A stretch of 6,598 bases of DNA from Candidatus Ectomicrobium neotermitis. GTDB taxonomy: Bacteria > Elusimicrobiota > Endomicrobiia > Endomicrobiales > Endomicrobiaceae. Under the pieces are notes generated by a model. It did no database searches. It had not been told where the DNA came from and was given only the letters and a program-made list of their open reading frames with translations. Position 1 is the first letter of the stretch; the number at the start of each line of letters is the position of its first letter. The stretch spans positions 1 to 6,598 of the forward strand of contig JAITBH010000067.1 of the NCBI GenBank assembly GCA_031283745.1, given 5' to 3'. A program made the position numbers and the translations under genes. Below are positions 1 to 6,029 of the stretch, one piece after another.

Positions 1-1039
1 TCTCAAGCATTTTTTCGATAGCATTAAAATGTTGTTGAGCCAAAATTTCCGTCGGAGCAATTATCATCGACTGATACCCATTTTCAACTGCAAGCAAAAT
101 TGCACTTAAAGCAACAACAGTTTTCCCAGATCCAACATCACCCATAAGCATTCTGTTCATCGGGAAATCTTTTTTCATGTCATCAAAAATTTCGTTGATA
201 CATCTCTTCTGGGCTTTCGTAAACTCAAAATTCAAGTTCTCTCTAAAGGGTGTGAGCAAGTTTCGTTTTATTTCATACTTTTGTTCTTTTGTTGAAACTT
301 TATTTTCGTGCCTTGAAATAGCCAACGCAGTTTCAAAGATAATAAATTCTTGCAATGCAAAAGCTCGACGAGCTTTTTCTCCATCTTCTAAAGTTTTTGG
401 ATAATGAATTTGTTCTATCGCTTGGGGTGATTTAATTTTTTCTAATCCCTTAAAAGGTGTGATGAGATCTGATATATCAGGATAAGAATCCTTAAACATT
501 TCTACAGTTGTTTTGACTGCCTCTCGAATATGTTTTTGAGAAATATTTTCTGTCCCTGAATAGACAGGCAGAATTTTCTTGAACGCATTCGGGCAATCGT
601 TTTCGTTTTCAACTATTTCATAATCATTGACGGAAATATATTTTGATCTCAAATCCCACTTTGCATCGCCAAAAACATAAGCAAACTTTCCTGTCTGAAA
701 ATCTTTTTTTATTGCACCAAAAGGGTCAAACCTCGCATAAGGACTTTTCTTTCTAAAAAAACGTACACAAATCGTTCCACTTCTGTCGAAAATTTCGATC
801 TCCATCAGAAAAAGGCTCATCGATAACTGTCTTTGAAACACCTCGCCTATCTTTCCAAAAATGCAGACCTGCGAGTTGAAAGCAATGTTTCCTATCTCCG
901 ATATTTTTGTTCTGTCTTGATATTGAACGGGGAAAAAAAGCAATAAATCTTGAGCTTTTTTAACTCCAAGTTTTGCAAAGCCAATAGCTTTCTTTTGCCC
1001 AATTCCTTTTATGTATTGAATGTCGTCATCTAAATTCAT
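1..1039 (-). CDS. recG: ATP-dependent DNA helicase RecG, N-terminal half (cut by the window edge)
   Basis: RecG is a superfamily 2 helicase that remodels stalled replication forks and branched recombination intermediates. Reading leftward I get 346 uninterrupted codons, about half of the usual 680-700 residues; the rest lies beyond base 1. Residues 9-44 resemble the N-terminal helical region (KGIGQKKA, then FFPVQYQDRT), followed by the wedge/OB-fold region that grips the branch point. The helicase core begins near residue 273 (FTKAQKR), with Walker A GDVGSGKT at 300-307 and motif Ia APTEILAQQH at 328-337. DExx-box and later motifs are outside the window. ATG at 1039 is chosen because GAGG (1046-1049) lies 6 nt upstream; an in-frame ATG at 1051 would add four residues but has no Shine-Dalgarno. 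A terminator hairpin ends only about 20 nt upstream, so there is no room for its own promoter after rpmB. Family assignment is secure. Confidence 0.96.
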   Translation of the reverse strand, partial: MNLDDDIQYIKGIGQKKAIGFAKLGVKKAQDLLLFFPVQYQDRTKISEIGNIAFNSQVCIFGKIGEVFQRQLSMSLFLMEIEIFDRSGTICVRFFRKKSPYARFDPFGAIKKDFQTGKFAYVFGDAKWDLRSKYISVNDYEIVENENDCPNAFKKILPVYSGTENISQKHIREAVKTTVEMFKDSYPDISDLITPFKGLEKIKSPQAIEQIHYPKTLEDGEKARRAFALQEFIIFETALAISRHENKVSTKEQKYEIKRNLLTPFRENLNFEFTKAQKRCINEIFDDMKKDFPMNRMLMGDVGSGKTVVALSAILLAVENGYQSMIIAPTEILAQQHFNAIEKMLE

Positions 1040-1058
1040 CTTTTGCCTCATAAAAATA

Positions 1059-1099
1059 AAAAAGACAGCCTCTTAAATGTAACCAAAGGCTGTCTTTTT
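1059..1099 (-). terminator. Intrinsic terminator after rpmB, just before recG
   Basis: Bases 1059-1071 and 1087-1099 form a perfect 13-bp inverted repeat, with core GACAGCCT pairing AGGCTGTC and A/T flanks, around a 15-nt loop. On the leftward transcript the stem is followed by TTTTTT-A-TTTTT, a proper U-tract, 29 nt after the rpmB stop. The A/T flanks also give a T7 run on the + strand, so it could stop transcription in either direction. Its edge is 19 nt from the recG start codon, so recG transcription must pass through it. Confidence 0.9.
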
Positions 1100-1127
1100 T
1101 TATTTGTAATTTTATTTCGATTGTTTC

Positions 1128-1319
1128 TTACAACGCTTTTTGGATTTTATTTGATTTTATACAGGCTGTGCAGACATATCCGCTTGTTTTTTTCCCGTTC
1201 ACTATAATCCGTAAGTTTTGAAGATTAGGCCGAAAGAGCCTTTTTGATGCTTTGTGAGAATGGCTGATAGTATTTCCTGAACTCGATCCTTTTCCGCATA
1301 CAATGCACTTATAAGACAT
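1128..1319 (-). CDS. rpmB: 50S ribosomal protein L28 (zinc-binding form)
   Basis: L28 is a small basic protein of the large ribosomal subunit. The 63-residue product matches the family in length and layout: an N-terminal CIVCG segment, the SHKASKRLFRPNLQ segment that contacts rRNA, and a C-terminal YVCTACIKS segment. Cysteines at 5, 8, 50 and 53 form two CxxC pairs, the pattern of the C+ form that binds one zinc; some L28 paralogues lack these cysteines. A strong GGAGGA Shine-Dalgarno (1328-1333) sits about 9 nt before the ATG. It lies 80 nt downstream of rdgB with a candidate promoter in that gap, and it is closed by a strong terminator at 1059-1099. It can therefore form a short transcript of its own as well as the tail of the valS-rdgB message. 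rpmG (L33), its common partner elsewhere, is not adjacent here. Confidence 0.97.
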   Translation of the reverse strand: MSYKCIVCGKGSSSGNTISHSHKASKRLFRPNLQNLRIIVNGKKTSGYVCTACIKSNKIQKAL

Positions 1320-1357
1320 TTTTTTTATCCTCCATAGGTATTAATTTCATGTTCGTC

Positions 1358-1385
1358 AGTATATAAAAATTCAACCAAAGCTCAA
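1358..1385 (-). promoter_or_regulatory. Candidate sigma-70-type promoter for rpmB
   Basis: On the minus strand TTGAGC (1385-1380, four of six matches to TTGACA) is followed 16 bases later by TATACT (1363-1358, five of six matches to TATAAT). A start site near 1351 would give a 5' leader of about 32 nt containing the rpmB Shine-Dalgarno. It lies wholly in the rdgB-rpmB gap, which fits an internal promoter allowing L28 to be made in excess of the upstream enzymes. The call rests on consensus match alone. Confidence 0.5.
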
Positions 1386-1399
1386 ACTTAGACGCTCAT

Positions 1400-1996
1400 C
1401 TATATGATAGATGCGATGATTTTTTTTGCTTTCATCAGTGCGATTGCTCGGTGGCTTATTTTGTTTTTTTTGCTAAAGCTAAGTTCTGCAAAAGTCTTGT
1501 TATATTGTGGAATAAAAAATATCGGGTCATACCCAAATCCTCCACTTCCAGTTTTCTTCTCGCAGATGTATCCATTTACTTTTCCGCTTACTGTTTTCAC
1601 TATGCCCTCGGGGCTTGCAATTGCTATCACGCACCTAAAATGAGCAGTTCTTTTTTCTAAAGGAACTCCCTCCAATTTCTTTAACAATTTATTGTTGTTG
1701 TCATCGTAAGAACAATTTTCTCCCGCATACCTTGCCGAATAAACACCGGGCTCTCCTCCTAGCAAGTCCACCTCAAGCCCGCTATCATCAGCAACTGCCC
1801 ATTTGTTAAAAAATAGTGCTACCTCCCGAGCTTTCTTTATGGCGTTTTCTTCTAAAGTTTTTTTATCCTCTATAGTTTTTGGAAAACTCTCAAACGCAGT
1901 GAGAGGAATAATTTTTATGTTTTTGTCGGCGAGAACAGACGATATTTCTTTGATTTTGTGATCATTGCCTGTAGCCAAAATTAATTCTCGTAGCAT
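1400..1996 (-). CDS. rdgB: dITP/XTP pyrophosphatase (RdgB/HAM1 family)
   Basis: This cytosolic enzyme hydrolyses non-canonical purine triphosphates (dITP, ITP, XTP) to monophosphate and pyrophosphate, keeping deaminated bases out of DNA and RNA. The 198-residue length is typical. Family signatures appear in order: TGNDHK at 9-14 (phosphate binding), ADDSGLEVD at 69-77 with the expected catalytic aspartate at 71, GEPGVYSARYAG at 81-92, GFGYDPIF at 153-160 (base pocket), and SHRA at 181-184. The start codon has a near-perfect AGGAGGAG Shine-Dalgarno (2006-1999) that overlaps the valS TAG stop, leaving 8 nt between the genes. It is therefore co-transcribed and probably translationally coupled with valS. 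In many genomes this gene neighbours rph or a phosphodiesterase; neither is seen here. No key residue is missing. Confidence 0.96.
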   Translation of the reverse strand: MLRELILATGNDHKIKEISSVLADKNIKIIPLTAFESFPKTIEDKKTLEENAIKKAREVALFFNKWAVADDSGLEVDLLGGEPGVYSARYAGENCSYDDNNNKLLKKLEGVPLEKRTAHFRCVIAIASPEGIVKTVSGKVNGYICEKKTGSGGFGYDPIFFIPQYNKTFAELSFSKKNKISHRAIALMKAKKIIASII

Positions 1997-1998
1997 TG

Positions 1999-2006
1999 CT
2001 CCTCCT
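1999..2006 (-). promoter_or_regulatory. Shine-Dalgarno of rdgB overlapping the valS stop
   Basis: The minus strand reads TAGGAGGAGCAATG: the valS TAG (2007-2005) shares bases with the AGGAGGAG ribosome-binding site, and the rdgB ATG follows. A ribosome ending valS would cover this site, which favours coupled re-initiation. Confidence 0.8.
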
Positions 2007-4671
2007 ATTTTAGAAACTTCAAATTTTCATTTATTTTTTTAATTTTTATCCGGGCATCATCATAACGTTTGTGCATTTTTTCGACCTCGCTTTCAGGGGC
2101 GCGGCGGATAAAACTATCATCATTTAATTTAGCACTTGTCCTTTCTATCTCCAAATTTGCGGCGGCAATTTCTTTTGCAAGCCGCTCTTTTTCTTTGTCT
2201 ATGTCTATCAATCCTTCAAGTGGCAGAAATATCTCAAACCCTCCCGCAACCGCAAGAGCAGAATTTTTTGGACGCTTTGTGTTTTTTGCAAATTTTATCG
2301 ACCCAATTTTTGCAAGAGTTTTTATATGGTTTTCATTTTTTTGAACATCTTCCACAGTGGCATTTTCCAATGAATTAAACACAGCATCAATTTTAACAGC
2401 AGGAGAAATATTCATCTCGCTCCGTAAAGTTCTTATGCAGACAATAATATCTTGCAGAACTTTCATCTGCTTTTGTGCTGCAGATTGCTCATCTTTTTTT
2501 GCAGTCGGCAAATCAATAATTGTTTGAGCAATCATTTTTTTGTCTTTGGAATCTTTGTCTAAAATTTCCCAAATTTCAGAAGTGATGAAAGGCATTATTG
2601 GCGACAACAATTGCAGTGTGCCTTTTAATATGTAGACCAAAATTGAAAGTGCCTGTTTCTTTTTGGCTATATCATCTGAGAGTGTTCGAATTTTTGAAAA
2701 CTCAATATACCAGTCGCAAAACTTTGTCCACAAGAAATCATAAAGCTCTCTTGATGACTTATCAATATCATAATTTTTGTAATTGTTTTGAACTTTATTT
2801 GCCATGTCTGCAAACTCATCTAAAATCCATTCATCTGAAAGATCTTGAGGGTTTGGTTTTGCGTCGATTTCTCCCACAGCTTCTAAATTCATTATTATGA
2901 ATCTCGAGGCATTCCATATTTTGTTTGCAAAATTTCTCGACGCTAAAAAATTCTCGTCGGAAACCTGCATATCTCTCCCGCAACTTGCAGCCGATGACAA
3001 AGCAAACCTCAAAGCATCTGTTCCAAACTTATCGATAATGTCTAACGGGTCGACGACATTCCCTAAAGTTTTTGACATTTTTTTGCCCTGCTTATCCCTG
3101 ACGATTCCATTTAAGAAAATGTGCCAAAAAGGAATATCACCCATAAACTCTAATCCAAACTGAACCATTCTTGCGACCCACAAATATAAAATCTCATGCC
3201 CTGTAACTAAAACAGAAGTTGGATAGAAATATTTTAAGTCCTCATTGTTTTCATCTGTTCCCCAATTAAAAACGCTAATCGGCCACAACGCTGACGAAAA
3301 CCATGTATCCAAAACATCCTCGTCTTGCACAAAATGAGTTCCTCCGCACGCAGGGCAAACGTTCGGTTTTTTGTAAGCGGCGATAGGCGGACAAGAATTT
3401 TTGTTGCCTTTCTCATCGACACAATAAAAAACAGGAATCCTGTGCCCCCACCAAATCTGTCTGCTTATGCACCAATCCCTCAAATTTTCCAGCCACATAA
3501 CATAAGGTTTTTTCCACGACGGCGGAAAGAAAATTGTCTTTTCTGTCTTTGCAGCCTCTACCGCTTTTTTAGACATCTCCCCCACATTTAGAAACCATTG
3601 CTCAGACATCAAAGGTTCTATTGTTGTCATACATCTGTAACATTTTCCGACGGAGTGAGAATAATCTTCAACTTTTTCTAAAAAGCCCAATGCCTCCAAA
3701 TCCTCAACAACTGCTTTCCTTGCCTCTAAAACTTTCAAGCCCTCATATTTTTTTGGAACATTTATCATTCTTCCTTTTGTGTCGATGATCTCAATGTATT
3801 GAAGCTTGTTTCTTTTTGCGATGGCATCATCATTTGCGTCGTGGGCAGGAGTAACTTTCACCGCCCCCGTGCCAAAATTTTTCTCGACAACAAAATCCTT
3901 GATAATTTTAATTTCTCTGTTGGTTATCGGAAGTTTTATTGTTTTGCCAATGAGTTTTGAATATCTCTCATCGTCGGGGTTTACAGCCACAGCGGTGTCT
4001 CCCAGCATAGTTTCGGGTCTTGTTGTTGCAACCAAAACAAACCCGCTTCCGTCGGAAAATGGATACTTTATATGCCACAACTTTCCTTTTTCTGCTTCAT
4101 ATTCAACCTCAATGTCAGACAATGCCGTGCCGCAACGCGGACACCAATTAACGAGTCTCTTTCCGCGATAAATCAGACCCTTGTCGAACAATTTTATGAA
4201 CGCTTTTTGCACTGCCTTTGATCGTTCCTCGTCCATCGTAAAAGCTGTTCTGTCCCAATCTAATCCGCAGCCAAGTTTTTTTAGCTGCTCTAAAATAGTA
4301 TCGCCCGTTTCTTCTCTCCAGCTCCACATTCTCTCCAGAAATTTTTCTCTGCCCAAATCAAATTTTGTCTTACCCTCTTTCTTTAGAATTTTTTCGACAA
4401 TAGTTTGCGTGGCAATTCCTCCGTGATCTGTTCCCGGAACCCACAATGTATTAAAGCCCATCATCTTGTGAAATCTTAAAACTATATCTTGAAGAGTGTT
4501 GTTTAAGGCATGCCCCATATGCAAAACGCCCGTAACATTTGGCGGCGGAATTACAATTGTAAAAGGCTTCTTGTTTTTATCTGGTTTTGCTGAAAATGTT
4601 TTGTTTTCAATCCATAATTTACTCCACTTTTCTTCAACTTTTTTTGCGGCATAGACCTTGTCCATTTCCAT
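2005..4671 (-). CDS. valS: Valine--tRNA ligase (ValRS)
   Basis: A class I aminoacyl-tRNA synthetase that joins valine to tRNA-Val and edits mischarged threonine. At 888 residues it is full length. The HIGH signature is HMGH at 51-54, preceded by PPPNVTG (42-48). The CP1 editing domain is marked by TTRPETMLGDTAV (216-228) and TPAHDANDD (274-282). CxxC pairs at 177/180, 344/347 and 439/442 probably bind zinc. The second signature is KMSKT at 531-535, a Ser-to-Thr variant of KMSKS. An anticodon-binding helical domain follows, and the charged segment from about 825 to the end is the C-terminal coiled coil that contacts tRNA. The first ATG (4671) has AGGA (4684-4681) 9 nt upstream; the second ATG, two codons in, is 15 nt from it and less likely. 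It is the first gene of the leftward block, driven by the promoter at 4731-4739. The leader of about 53 nt is too short for a T-box. Confidence 0.98.
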   Translation of the reverse strand: MEMDKVYAAKKVEEKWSKLWIENKTFSAKPDKNKKPFTIVIPPPNVTGVLHMGHALNNTLQDIVLRFHKMMGFNTLWVPGTDHGGIATQTIVEKILKKEGKTKFDLGREKFLERMWSWREETGDTILEQLKKLGCGLDWDRTAFTMDEERSKAVQKAFIKLFDKGLIYRGKRLVNWCPRCGTALSDIEVEYEAEKGKLWHIKYPFSDGSGFVLVATTRPETMLGDTAVAVNPDDERYSKLIGKTIKLPITNREIKIIKDFVVEKNFGTGAVKVTPAHDANDDAIAKRNKLQYIEIIDTKGRMINVPKKYEGLKVLEARKAVVEDLEALGFLEKVEDYSHSVGKCYRCMTTIEPLMSEQWFLNVGEMSKKAVEAAKTEKTIFFPPSWKKPYVMWLENLRDWCISRQIWWGHRIPVFYCVDEKGNKNSCPPIAAYKKPNVCPACGGTHFVQDEDVLDTWFSSALWPISVFNWGTDENNEDLKYFYPTSVLVTGHEILYLWVARMVQFGLEFMGDIPFWHIFLNGIVRDKQGKKMSKTLGNVVDPLDIIDKFGTDALRFALSSAASCGRDMQVSDENFLASRNFANKIWNASRFIIMNLEAVGEIDAKPNPQDLSDEWILDEFADMANKVQNNYKNYDIDKSSRELYDFLWTKFCDWYIEFSKIRTLSDDIAKKKQALSILVYILKGTLQLLSPIMPFITSEIWEILDKDSKDKKMIAQTIIDLPTAKKDEQSAAQKQMKVLQDIIVCIRTLRSEMNISPAVKIDAVFNSLENATVEDVQKNENHIKTLAKIGSIKFAKNTKRPKNSALAVAGGFEIFLPLEGLIDIDKEKERLAKEIAAANLEIERTSAKLNDDSFIRRAPESEVEKMHKRYDDARIKIKKINENLKFLK

Positions 4672-4724
4672 TTTTTTCTTTCCTTTTTTTGATAATTTTT
4701 TGTCTAAATTTTCGTCTGAAGATC

Positions 4725-4750
4725 GAGGCGATTATACCAAAACCCGCCTC
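4725..4750. promoter_or_regulatory. Inverted repeat enclosing the valS -10 box
   Basis: GAGGCG (4725-4730) and CGCCTC (4745-4750) are perfect 6-bp arms separated by 14 bases that contain the whole extended -10. The layout suits a protein operator that would block RNA polymerase, but the arms could also arise from a GC-rich discriminator matched by chance. Confidence 0.5.
4731..4739 (-). promoter_or_regulatory. Extended -10 promoter of valS
   Basis: The minus strand has TGG-TATAAT (4739-4731), a perfect -10 hexamer with the TGn extension. No recognisable -35 exists at 16-18 bases upstream (AACTTT at the 17-nt position), which fits an extended -10 promoter. A-tracts at 4789-4784 and 4780-4774 on this strand lie about 50-65 bases upstream of the likely start site (near 4724), roughly where an UP element would act. 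Predicted leader is about 53 nt. Confidence 0.75.
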
Positions 4751-4827
4751 CAAAAAGTTTGAAAATTGTTGCGTTTTTTTAGCTTTTTTGACGACAAAAT
4801 ATCGACGCAAAACCCTAAAAAGTCCGT

Positions 4828-4854
4828 CAGGGCAAATATGGTATAATCGCCCTG
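4828..4854. promoter_or_regulatory. Inverted repeat enclosing the nusB -10 box
   Basis: CAGGGC (4828-4833) and GCCCTG (4849-4854) are perfect 6-bp arms separated by 15 bases that contain the extended -10. Arm sequence differs from that at the valS promoter, yet placement around the -10 is the same to within one base. The repeat would not be transcribed whole, so it would act as DNA, not as an RNA hairpin. Confidence 0.5.
4839..4847 (+). promoter_or_regulatory. Extended -10 promoter of nusB
   Basis: The + strand has TGG-TATAAT (4839-4847), identical to the valS promoter on the other strand and followed by the same CGCC. No -35 match is present (AAAGTC at the 17-nt spacing). The start site would fall near 4854, giving a leader of about 47 nt before the ATG at 4901. 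Confidence 0.75.
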
Positions 4855-4900
4855 CGTCGGCACTTTCGGCTGGCGAAAAGTTAAAAAAATTGGAGCATTG

Positions 4901-5308
4901 ATGACCACCAGAAGACGACAAGCACGGATATGTTCATTAAAAATGTTATACGCCTACGACAATTGCAAAATGCCAAAAGAAGAAGTGATGAAATTTTTTG
5001 ATGGGCAGCTTCCATTAAAAGACTCGTATCGGGATTTTGGAATGAAGTTGTTTGAGGGCGTTTGCGATAAAAAGGAAAAAATAGATGGTCTCATCGCAAA
5101 GTATGCCAAGAACTGGGAGATAAATCGTATGGCTACCGTAGACAGAAACATAATAAGGATGGCGGCTTATGAAATTATGGCGATGACCGAGACTCCAATC
5201 AATGTAATAATAGATGAAGCGGTTGAAATTTCTAAAAAATATTCCACAAAAGATTCCAGTAAATTTGTAAATGGAATCTTGGACAAATTAAAAATTATCA
5301 GGGATTAA
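4901..5308 (+). CDS. nusB: Transcription antitermination factor NusB
   Basis: NusB binds boxA RNA together with ribosomal protein S10 (NusE) and helps RNA polymerase read through rRNA operons. The 135-residue all-helical product has the family hallmarks: an arginine-rich start RRRQAR (4-9), LKMLYAYD (13-20), NWEINRM (71-77), VDRNIIRMAAYE (80-91), INVIIDEAVEISKKY (100-114) and KFVNGILDKL (121-130). The frame can also be opened at TTG 4898, but the ATG at 4901 is preferred: GGAG (4892-4895) is 5 nt from it and only 2 nt from the TTG. It leads the rightward block from an extended -10 promoter and is followed 8-37 nt later by a strong terminator. ribH/ribE, frequent neighbours in other bacteria, are absent. 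Assignment is firm. Confidence 0.95.
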   Translation: MTTRRRQARICSLKMLYAYDNCKMPKEEVMKFFDGQLPLKDSYRDFGMKLFEGVCDKKEKIDGLIAKYAKNWEINRMATVDRNIIRMAAYEIMAMTETPINVIIDEAVEISKKYSTKDSSKFVNGILDKLKIIRD

Positions 5309-5315
5309 AAAAACT

Positions 5316-5345
5316 AAAAAAGCGTGACGGTTTACGCTTTTTTTT
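5316..5345 (+). terminator. Intrinsic terminator after nusB, just before phoU
   Basis: A6-GCGTGA (5316-5327) pairs with TTACGC-T6 (5332-5343) around a CGGT loop, with one G-T pair, and the T-run continues to 5345 (eight Ts). It begins 8 nt after the nusB stop. The phoU Shine-Dalgarno starts 7 nt after the T-run. The A-tract makes the hairpin nearly symmetric, so it may also work leftward. Confidence 0.9.
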
Positions 5346-5366
5346 CTTTTGTAAGGAGGAGGAAAA

Positions 5367-6020
5367 ATGCGGCACTTTGAATCGGAAATAAATGATCTAA
5401 AAGAAAGCCTTGTTGATATGGCGAGCTTAGTTAGAGAGATGATCAAATCGATAATGAATCAGTTGGTTTCAAAAGAAATCAACTTCAATGAAAAACTTTT
5501 CGAGCTTGAAAAAGAGGTCAACATTCAGGAGATAGTCATCGACGATAAATGCTTAAAACTCATCGCTCTAAATCAGCCTGTCGGGACGGACTTGAGGTTT
5601 ATCACATCGGCAATGAAGATTAACACTGACTTAGAAAGAATGGCAGACGAAGCGGTGAGCATCGCAAAAAAAATTGATGTAAATATCGACATCGTAAATG
5701 ACATTTCTCAGATGGCTGAAATTGTCCGTCAAATGGTTGAGGACTGCATCAAATCTTTCAACACAAATGACGTGGCTCTTGCTCAAACTGTTCTCATAAA
5801 AGACGGCGAAGTTGATCATTTAAAGGATGTGGTTTTTAAGTATCTAAAAGAGTTGATGATTAAGTCAGCTGACACCGATGTTATTCAAAGGTATCTGGAT
5901 CAAATTATGATGTTGAGAAACATTCAAAGAATTGGCGACCACGCCACAAACATTTGTGAGGATGTCATTTTTATGGTTCAAGGAAAAAATATCAGGCACC
6001 TTGCTTTCACCACTAAGTAG
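5367..6020 (+). CDS. phoU: Phosphate signalling/transport regulator PhoU
   Basis: PhoU is a cytoplasmic helical-bundle protein. It links phosphate transport (PstSCAB) to the PhoR/PhoB two-component system and damps phosphate uptake when phosphate is ample. The 217-residue product shows the two-repeat PhoU fold: a first metal-binding stretch with DLERMADEA at 88-96 and a second with NIQRIGDHATNICEDV at 185-200. These acidic helices bind the metal clusters known in the family. The first copy has lost the usual glycine (MAD rather than IGD); the second is canonical. The start is set by a strong AAGGAGGAGG Shine-Dalgarno (5353-5362). It follows the nusB terminator with no promoter space and precedes purC by 9 nt. 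No pst or phoR/phoB gene is within the window, so its partners must lie elsewhere. Family confident; the exact transporter it serves is unknown. Confidence 0.93.
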   Translation: MRHFESEINDLKESLVDMASLVREMIKSIMNQLVSKEINFNEKLFELEKEVNIQEIVIDDKCLKLIALNQPVGTDLRFITSAMKINTDLERMADEAVSIAKKIDVNIDIVNDISQMAEIVRQMVEDCIKSFNTNDVALAQTVLIKDGEVDHLKDVVFKYLKELMIKSADTDVIQRYLDQIMMLRNIQRIGDHATNICEDVIFMVQGKNIRHLAFTTK

Positions 6021-6022
6021 GA
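6019..6022 (+). promoter_or_regulatory. Shine-Dalgarno of purC overlapping the phoU stop
   Basis: AGGA (6019-6022) shares two bases with the phoU TAG stop and lies 7 nt before the purC ATG at 6030. This points to co-transcription and probably coupled translation of phoU and purC. Confidence 0.65.
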
Positions 6023-6029
6023 CGAATTT

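Larger units (their letters stand above)
4727..4851. repeat. Mirror-image 13-bp repeats of the divergent promoters
   Basis: TGGTATAATCGCC occurs at 4839-4851 on the + strand and at 4739-4727 on the minus strand, 99 bp apart. Inside it a second inverted pair, TTGCGT (4769-4774) and ACGCAA (4805-4810), shares almost the same axis near 4789, so ACGCAA sits 28 or 29 bases upstream of the 13-mer on each side. The central 35 bases are AT-rich with T-tracts at 4774-4780 and 4784-4789. Confidence 0.7.

Noticed and set aside
1049..1051. Alternative recG start four codons upstream
   Set aside because: It overlaps the GAGG that serves the 1039 start, and only the T-rich terminator tail lies before it.
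1397..1413. 7-bp stem with 3-nt loop (CATCTAT/ATAGATG) at the rdgB stop codon
   Set aside because: The leftward transcript has no U-tract after it, so it is not a convincing rdgB terminator. The T8 run follows only on the opposite strand, where no gene needs ending.
2069..4171. Several 80-120 codon + strand frames opposite valS
   Set aside because: They are antisense shadows of a full-length conserved gene and show no recognisable domains. I saw no clear ribosome-binding sites for them.
4672..4724. T-box riboswitch in the valS leader
   Set aside because: The predicted leader is about 53 nt, far shorter than a T-box, and I see no T-box consensus or specifier stem.
4634..4921. 95-codon minus-strand open frame across the valS-nusB control region
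   Set aside because: It overlaps both promoters, the valS start and the nusB start, shows no family features, and its composition follows the AT tracts. It is treated as a chance frame.
5281..5315. Promoter for phoU at the end of nusB (TTGGAC followed by AT-rich sequence)
   Set aside because: No -10 hexamer of acceptable match falls at 16-18 bases, and the terminator would lie downstream of it anyway.
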